Positions 56,961 through 64,000 of a DNA stretch of 64,000 nt are shown piece after piece (the stretch's first letter is position 1; each line of letters opens with the position of its first letter). Both the position numbers and the translations under genes were made by a program. The DNA comes from Adiantum capillus-veneris (taxonomy: Eukaryota > Streptophyta > Polypodiopsida > Polypodiales > Pteridaceae): NCBI GenBank assembly GCA_014529385.2, contig CM043964.1, positions 135,595,420 through 135,659,419 on the forward strand, given 5' to 3'. Below the pieces are notes generated by a model. The model searched no databases and had not been told where the DNA came from. It saw nothing but the letters and a program-made list of their open reading frames with translations.

Positions 56961-57876
56961 TTTTAAGTGCAAGTGCTAACATGGAAACAATGGCATATTG
57001 TAAGATGTATGCATCCAAATCCTGTGATTAACAAACTCAAACCAAGCTTGAATGAACCTTTACGACTAGACTATGTTTGAGAAGACACATCCATTGTCTC
57101 CTATTTTGGAAGATGCGGGTGTTTTTTGCCATCTTCTCCTCCTGAATAGGTCCTCTCTTGCCTTGCATGGAGGGTGTGGACTTATAGGATGTATCTACTT
57201 TTATAGTGGCTAGAGTAGTGCATGCTAAGGTGTGGACTTGTAGGGTGTATATCTTTCATAGGGCTACGTTGGCAACAATAAGCGAGTGGGTACCAATAGT
57301 ACTGTGCAATTGTGTGTGGGATTTTAGGGGAGAGGGAGCTGAGCAATGGTGGTGCTTGCTAGTTGTGGGATGGAAAAGCTCGAGTGTGAGACATTGTATT
57401 ATTAAGTGTTTGAGGTGGATCAAGAATCGAGATGGGACCACACATTTGCGTGCAACTTTAAAAATATGAACCAAATGTGGGTGCCATTACTCCCCACACT
57501 TTACTATTAAAAAATTCTCAAATTCACATACAATTGCTCTCATCCAAATTATAAAACCTATTGATTCCCTTCCCTCTTTGGGCAAGTGGTGGTACCACCA
57601 AAAAGTGTAAAAAGTGGTACCACGAATACATGCCTTGCCCATTTAAATTATTGAATATTTTTTCATACCTAATTGCTCGCATAATTAAATGGCAAAGGAA
57701 GTGGCTTTGAAACCAATGAGGTCACACAAGAGGCTAGAGAACATTAAAAACATATCTAAATATAAGTTGTTTTGAAGATTCTTTTCAATGTGCATATTGT
57801 TCTTGTTAGTAATTGGGCAAATTTTGGCTTTTCAAACATGCTATTCTTAATGGGCAAGATGTTTGACTTGCCAACA
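56961..57876. other. Stretch without a recognised gene
   Basis: Short frames on both strands (57206-57474) have no known motif. Confidence 0.5.
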
Positions 57877-58170
57877 AGAGCTACCTCAGTTGGTTGAAGC
57901 AATCAATCTCCATGACCTAGGTATGGGTTCGATTGCGATTGAGTGACAATCGAAGGTGCTCTTTGTAGCTTATAAGAGAGAATGCTTGTACTTTACAAAA
58001 GAAAAACCTATGTTTGAATTGCATTATGTTGTTCTTGTTTGTGGGTTCTGCAAATTTGATAAGTATACTTTTATGCATGGAGTCATATACATGATATCTC
58101 TCATTATATTTTGGTTCAATAGCAACCCCCTTGTCTACATGATCTACTTTGGAAAGAAGAATCTTTTATA
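57877..58170 (+). mobile_element. tRNA-derived SINE-like element
   Basis: GCTACCTCAGTTGGTTGAAGC (57880-57900) resembles a pol III A box in a tRNA 5' half, and GGTTCGATTGC (57926-57936) a B box at suitable distance. No cloverleaf with intact stems was found. The 3' limit and target duplication are not identified. Confidence 0.5.
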
Positions 58171-58519
58171 AGTCAAACACTTCTTGGAGGGAAGTCGTGA
58201 GGAAGGTGAGCAACAAATGGATCTCCAAACTCTCACATCTCTAGGGTGGTAGAAACCTCTACTAGAAGGAAGTGGAGCAATTGACAGTCATCAGAACTTG
58301 AGTTTATACAAAAGGATTCTAATCAGTAGAGTCCTAGAAGTTCGGTTATACAGACCTACACCTATGACACCGGGTCAGCAAAGCTAGATCAAATAGCCTC
58401 ACATTGGCCAAAAGACAAAGTGTTTGCACTCCCCAAGACCCAAGATACCCATAACAAGCTAGTATACAAAGCAGACTAATTCGCTCCACTCGTCAAGATA
58501 TGGAAGGAAACTTGGTCAG

Positions 58520-58915
58520 AAGAGTGATGGAGGAAGTGTGTTAATGTCATCTTGGAGATCAAATGGCTAAACTTCATGAAGATGTTTATATGGAAGGTGC
58601 TTTGGGGGGCCATTCCTACTAGGAACAAGGTTATTTTCATCAACTATCACATTTGTTTTGGTTGCAGAACAACTTCAAAGAATCCCCTACATGTGTTCAA
58701 AAACTACCTTGCCTCACTAGGTCCGGCCACTAAAATCTGCAAATGGGTGCGAAAGACCTAGAAGATTATCTTCTTTACAAATGACTTGATCCTAGGAGGG
58801 AGTAGACTGCAAAGTCAAGCCATTCCAATGTGCACCCAAATGACCAGATTTTGTTATCTGAAACAACTATGGAAAGCTAGAAACATTCGCAACTTTGAGG
58901 CAAGCTAGGCATGTG
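58520..58915 (+). pseudogene. LINE C-terminal fragment
   Basis: FMKMFIWKVLWGAIPTRNKV, then CFGCRTTSKNPLHVF, the zf-RVT Cys/His pattern, and LKQLWKARNIRNFE, the typical ending of plant LINE ORF2. Several stops are present. Confidence 0.6.
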
Positions 58916-58928
58916 CTTGAGGTGCTTG

Positions 58929-59041
58929 TCGTGGTTGAGCTGACTAAGGTGCTTGAGATGCTTGAGATGATTAAGGTGCTTGAGGTGCTTGTCGTGCTTA
59001 ATGACTAAGGTGCTTGAAGTGCTTCATGACTAAGGTGCTTG
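58929..59041. repeat. 34-bp minisatellite (copy B, inverse orientation)
   Basis: Units of GTCGTGCTTNNTGACTAAGG plus TGCTTGAGGTGCTT, the reverse complement of the unit at 21019. The unit at 58991-59024 is the cleanest 34-mer. Confidence 0.8.
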
Positions 59042-59411
59042 TTACAGCTCCTTAGGAGGATAAACTTAGTGGCTTTGTGTTTATATCGTGTTGTGTATGT
59101 GAACAAGTCTCCTTGTGGAATCTTTGCCCCCTCAAGGCACATGTAGTGCTTGAGGTTGATTGTATATTTTTTTCTAAATCAATATAATATATCTCGATGC
59201 ACACACAATTGTGACTCGTGAGTACGGTAAAAAAAGTTGAAGCTTATTTGAGACTCCAAAAAGCAATGTGAAAGAAGCAAAGAGATTGAGGTATATATAC
59301 ATTTAAACAGGCTTTCGTATGTCTTTTTCTTTTTGCAAAACTCACAAAGGTGAGTAGACTATATTGATAGATCCAAACAATTACAGATTCTTGTCATGCT
59401 CATGATGAGCC
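59042..59411. other. Stretch without a recognised gene
   Basis: Nothing was identified. Confidence 0.5.
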
Positions 59412-59821
59412 ATGGCATCTTCAACGGATCATAGAAACATCGGCTCAAGGGGGAACCACCCTGTGGTAGTGGATGAGCCTACACTTTCACCTATGCAAGT
59501 CCATCATTGCACCACCCATGGTTCTGTTCCACTCCTCAGAGTCCTTTGTTTTCCAATGGCAATGATCGTTACCCTGCTTTCTTGGACTATCTATGTGAAC
59601 TTAGCAACTTCCATGGATTTCTCAAAGATCCGATTGCTCCTTGTCTTCCAAATGTGTTTGAAGTAGAAATACCTCACAATTTGAGTTGCGAAGAGGAGTG
59701 CTTGGCTCTTGAATACCTTCCCTCCCAAGAAAAGATCATTCTTGAAGAATCCTATATTCCAGGTCTTTTTGACCATTTTGCAAATTCTTCCCTGCAAGGC
59801 ACAAGCTTCCATAGGTTTTAA
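59412..59821 (+). pseudogene. Unknown ORF, probably one gene with a frameshift
   Basis: The first frame starts MASSTDHRNIGSRGNHPVVV. The second (to 59821) reads FLDYLCELSNFHGFLKDPIA, EVEIPHNLSCEEECLALEYL and GLFDHFANSSLQGTSFHRF. The latter is compositionally protein-like but no family was recognised. Confidence 0.35.
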
Positions 59822-60121
59822 TCAACTAAATATAAAATTCTTTTGAAGTAAAGAATTATGTGACAAATCCCTTCCATTCACATAGTTTGTTTGTAAAACT
59901 CTAATGTGATTTGATTCAAAGTATACATATTCTTGTTCCTCCAAAATGATAAAAAATGGGGGAGTCATGTGTTATAAACATTGACCTAGAGAAGGAGATA
60001 GACATTGTAACTAGAATTTTGTCAAATTATTTGTATACCCGGGGGGTGCATCTCAAAATATGTAAGTGTAGCACGTGAGTTCATCTAAAAGAGTATTTTA
60101 CAATCGAGAGATCCATCTTAA

Positions 60122-60158
<37 letters not shown>

Positions 60159-60188
60159 TCGTACATCAAGAGGTATGTATAAAACCCC

Positions 60189-60235
<47 letters not shown>

Positions 60236-61999
60236 ACTCTTCACCACAAATTAAAAGACTCCTCTTTCTTCATCAATTTGTAACTTTTTTTCAATTTCCA
60301 TTTTTATCATTTTATAATTATGCAACTCTTTGAAAGATATATAGTGTTAGCATGCCCTTTTATGTTGTTAATGTTTCTTTTTACCATTCTATGTTTATAT
60401 GTGCTTTTGCACGCTCATTCCTAAACTCCATGTGTGGATGGCTTATACCATATTTATTGTTATCTTTATTGTATAGTAAAGAAAGTTTTCTATATTGCTT
60501 GATTTCATTACTAACCAGGATATTTCAAAAGGAAAGACCACAAATTAAAAAAAATGCTCTATTAAATCAAAGACGCAAATGGTAGAGTTATGGAAATGAC
60601 TTTGCTATTGATAAGGTAGAGTATATTCACTTCAAAGTGTATTGAGCTATTTCTTTCTAGCCGCTAACGCTTCTCTTAGATTTCAGCATTTTGACATAAA
60701 AAGAGGTAGCTTTTGCTTAACCAAATATACAACATGCAAGAATGTTGAGTGCAAAATAGCTGAAAGACACTGAACATTAGAGTAGAAAGCATGAGACTGT
60801 GAGTTTTACGTGGTTTAATAGTATGCCTACATCCACAAGAAATGGGGGTTTCTCTTAATATTAGAGTGCAATGGAGATGTTCAAAAATGGGGGTTTCCCT
60901 TAATATAAGAGTGCAATGGAGATGTACAAAAATGGGAACAATTGCATGCCTGGTACATTTTGTAGCAGCAATGTCCAAGAGCGAGTCCAAGAGAACGCCC
61001 TTGTTATTTAATTAGACATAAATCCCATTGGTTTTTATCTTTAGCACTAAGGCCTCTTAAACTAGTTGGTTGTAGCTTTTCTTGCAAACAAGTAGCTATG
61101 TCCGCTTCAGCTCGTTAATCTTTTGCATCTATCATTTATTGCAGCTAGATTTTCCAGTTTTTATTTATCCTTAAGCAAGCTTTGAACCAGTTGCTCAGCC
61201 TCGGTGAGTTTTGCTTGGTATATGACTTCTTGTTGTTGCATGTGAATCTTCAGTCCCACTGATCAATCTTCTATTCATTGAACTCTAATTCCATTTTAAT
61301 GAGTTGCGAGGTAGTTTCTTTAATCTTTTTCTCAAACTCTTGCAACAATTGCTCATAAGTTTGTCTTCACATATAAATTGTAGATGAATGCCTCACACAA
61401 TGAAAGGTGGCGAGGCTCTGAATTTTTCAAATCTTGTCATTAAAACCGAATAATGTATTCATGGAAAAAGAGAGAGGGACAACAATCTTGTTCCAAGTCC
61501 AATCCCAAACACCCCATATCCATTTTCACTGCAAAACCAGGCTTTACAATATTAAACCACACATAGACCCTACCAGAGCTTGCAAGTAGCCCTGTTCAAT
61601 TACACAACATGATGGAAGGATGTGTCTTAAGGGTGGAAGGCTCCTAAATTTCCTGTGCATTAGAAACTTGTCAAATTTCCCTCATTGCCTTTCAAACGAG
61701 TCGCTCAGTCACTCAATGGTGTATATCCCTCATGGTGTCTCATGATGAAGACCTGAACATTGGAAGAGCATACCAAGAAGAGGCATCTAAGACAAGCCCT
61801 GTATCTCCCATCATCTTGCAAGCGTCAACAAGAGCTCTCCAAGATTTGGAGATGGCTCTGCAAATAGGACGATTATACCATGGTAGATGCGGAAGAACAT
61901 GGAAAAGCACCAGCGCTTTGGGAAGCCACCCAATGAGACCATCTCTCGCTTTTGAGTCTGCATGTGCATGCATGCTAGCATGAGCTTTTGAAGGATTGA
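59822..61999. other. Non-genic stretch with microsatellites and a 45-bp duplication
   Basis: (AT)n at 60123-60156, (CT)n at 60190-60210 running into (CA)n to 60237, and a 45-bp tandem pair at 60841-60885 and 60886-60930 (AATGGGGGTTTC...). No gene motif was recognised. Confidence 0.55.
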
Positions 62000-62169
62000 A
62001 GAGTGAGTTTTAGGGCATTGCGATGTAGTGCGGCAAGTTGTGAAGTTCATCTTGAAACGAAAAAGAGTGCTTGATTTATACAAGATGTGCATGTGACTTA
62101 TGTTGAAATTGCCTACTGATATTAGATTTTGCACACACTATTACACATTGGAATCACTCCTATGCAATA

Positions 62170-63124
62170 AGTGAGTTGTGATTGGCACTTTCAAATGTAC
62201 GGCTTTTGACGAATGGCAGCTTGACTAATCTAAAAGAGTGAAAGAGAAAATTACTTGTTTCTGTGGATCCATAGATAAGGCTGCTTGGTGGAGGAGTGTA
62301 ATGAATGCATATGATGTAATGATGCTTGTTATGTTCACGATTTGCAACCTTGATCAAAAGGCACCAAATCTGGGCAAACTGTGGATGACTTGGTGGAAAG
62401 TCCAACGAATTTTAGGAATTTCTAAGGAGTTAAAAGAGTCTGTAGTAGAGGAGTGGTGAATACCATTCTCTGCAAAACAATAAAGAGTTTTGTCTAAGTA
62501 CTTTCATACAAGGTGAAACAGTGCTCATAGTCCACTCCATAGTGTGGCTTACATGCTTGATCCAAAGTATTGGGATTTAGACCTGATGTTAAATAAAGAT
62601 GTGGTCAACAATTTCTATCAGCTAGTCAATATGTTCCACTCCAATGTTCAGGATCGAGTTGATTCCATCAAAGAGATGAGTGCATTCAAAATGAAGGAAG
62701 GACCTTTTGCGAATGATTTTGTACAGTCAATGGCAGAAGAGAAACCTGCATGGAAGTGGTGGATGATGAATGATGGGGATCATTACTTGACTCTACATCC
62801 TCTTGCAATGAAAGTTTTGGCCTAATGTGCAACAAATGTAGATTTGGGGGAAAGTGGAGTATGTACAAGTATGTTCATAACACAATCCGCAACAAATTAT
62901 TATTGGCAAAAAGAGTTGAAAAATTAGTATACATATTCTGCAATGAGAAGATATTGCAGCATATCAAAAGTGCTAGCTACGAGGGAGAAATGTTTAGTTG
63001 GGTGTATGATTGTCAAAACGAAGATGAAGGTGAGTTCAATGTCGGTGTATCTCAGTGTACGATAGCCGAAATCAAAGAGAGTCTCACGATAGATGTGGAC
63101 AATTCCACAGAGAAAAACAAATAA
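62170..63124 (+). pseudogene. hAT-like (DUF659-type) transposase C-terminal relic
   Basis: Frame-shifted pieces in order: CFCGSIDKAAWWRSVMNAYD, LGKLWMTWWKVQRILG, VAYMLDPKYWDLDLMLNKDV (AyxLdPky block of hAT proteins), HPLAMKVLAQ, then WSMYKYVHNTIRNKLL and AKRVEKLVYIFCNEKIL, the hATC dimerisation block that usually reads ERNWSxYxxIHxxxRNRL. A stop and a frameshift at 62823 break it. Confidence 0.7.
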
Positions 63125-64000
63125 TGCTTAACTCAGAACAAAACAATGACTATGTAGATTCAACATAAGATGAGCTAAAATTGCAAATACAAAACGTCAT
63201 TGAAGCTTATATTCAACATGTTTTGATTGTATACAATGCTGCTTTGAGGCAATATTACAATGTCTATTGTTGTCAAGTGTGGTGTTCTGAGTGTGCTTAT
63301 TCAATACTGAATATATTTCTAATTGCACTAGGGGTGTCTTGTCGAGCTTGCTTTAATTCACACTCGTTTGCCATTCCAAACATATAATATACCCCTTGTG
63401 GAATTTCTTTAGAATAGATTCCACATCGGCTATTGTTTTGCATTAATCAAATTAAGCAAATTAGGTGATGATAATGGCCACATACCAATGTGTAGTATCC
63501 ACTCCATCCATCAAAAAACTTGTAACATAATGGGCATGAGAAGATGAACATGCATCTGAGTGTGATGCAGGGACTAACTCTGGCATTACTAGGCGAATTA
63601 TGTGAGTCCCTTGACCATGTGTATGATTTACTCGTTGTGTCAAGTTCTGAACATCTTGGCTTAGGTGATGAAGATTTTTTTCCATTCTAGTCTGTGACGC
63701 TTGAGGTGTTTGGGTTACTTCAAGGGGCCATGTAATTTCTACATCCTTCTCTACAAGCTGTGTTGTCAAAATGTCTTTTTCCTTTTTCAAAATTTAGATC
63801 GGCACCTTCAACTATCAATGCTAGCTCTTCTTGTGTGAATGTTACACAGCTCTCTCTTATATTATGGGTGGCCACAATTGTCTCCTGTGAGGAGAAGTCT
63901 ACTGGAAGTTTCTAGACAAATTGTGCATATAATATTTTTGCAAAGTATAGTGCACAATCTACATTGTGTAATGTGTGTTTAAAAACTTCCAAGTAGTTCC
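63125..64000. other. Stretch without a confident gene
   Basis: A minus-strand frame (63790-63461; LTTQLVEKDVEITWPLEVTQ) has coiled-coil-like wording but no recognisable family. The rest is AT-rich. Confidence 0.45.

Overview
This window looks like nuclear DNA of a land plant with a large, transposon-rich genome. It holds one intact intron-bearing plant gene (a class III peroxidase), plant-type LTR elements primed by tRNA-Met, a plant LINE, long dinucleotide microsatellites and a decayed plant PPR gene. The style of the PPR relic and of the repeats fits a seed-free vascular plant such as a fern, but the species cannot be fixed from sequence alone.

Layout. 1-640: an LTR cut by the window edge (minus strand) and an LTR remnant. 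1040-1640: a Copia reverse-transcriptase relic (minus). 1641-11403: a DNA transposon of about 9.8 kb with perfect 25-bp terminal inverted repeats and an apparent 8-bp target duplication. It carries four gene blocks: a candidate DDE transposase (+), an unknown acidic-protein gene (-), a gene that starts with a histone H3-like protein and appears to run on, in phase, into a Ulp1/SENP8-like C48 protease (+), and a second unknown gene with a possible beta-grasp segment (-). The two middle genes diverge from a GC-rich intergenic region built of two 216-bp repeats with strong hairpins. 11760-12990: PPR pseudogene (-). 13520-14225: a relic of the N-terminal domain of the same transposase family (-). 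15290-19330: decayed Gypsy element (-) with LTR. 19330-24300: non-genic, with a 34-bp minisatellite. 24468-25804: the peroxidase gene. 27942-33614: a near full-length LINE with a 15-bp target duplication.

33635-36520: microsatellite-rich. 36521-53100: a nested stack. A LINE fragment is split by a complete but decayed Copia element (36876-42440, target duplication GGTCC). Next to it lies a Gypsy element lacking its 5' end (42571 to about 53100), itself split by a short non-autonomous LTR element (44650-46916, target duplication CTTAT). In both cases removing the insert restores the host reading frame. 53100-64000: relics of unknown ORFs, a degenerate AAGCACTT-rich array, a SINE-like tRNA-derived stretch, a LINE tail, a second copy of the 34-bp minisatellite and a hAT-like transposase relic.

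The most unusual object is the 1.6-11.4 kb transposon. The first ten residues of its H3-like protein are those of canonical H3, the histone fold is recognisable, and phase-compatible splice sites join it to the protease. All four cargo genes are damaged by in-frame stops or frameshifts, so this copy is probably dead, and intact relatives should be sought elsewhere in the genome.
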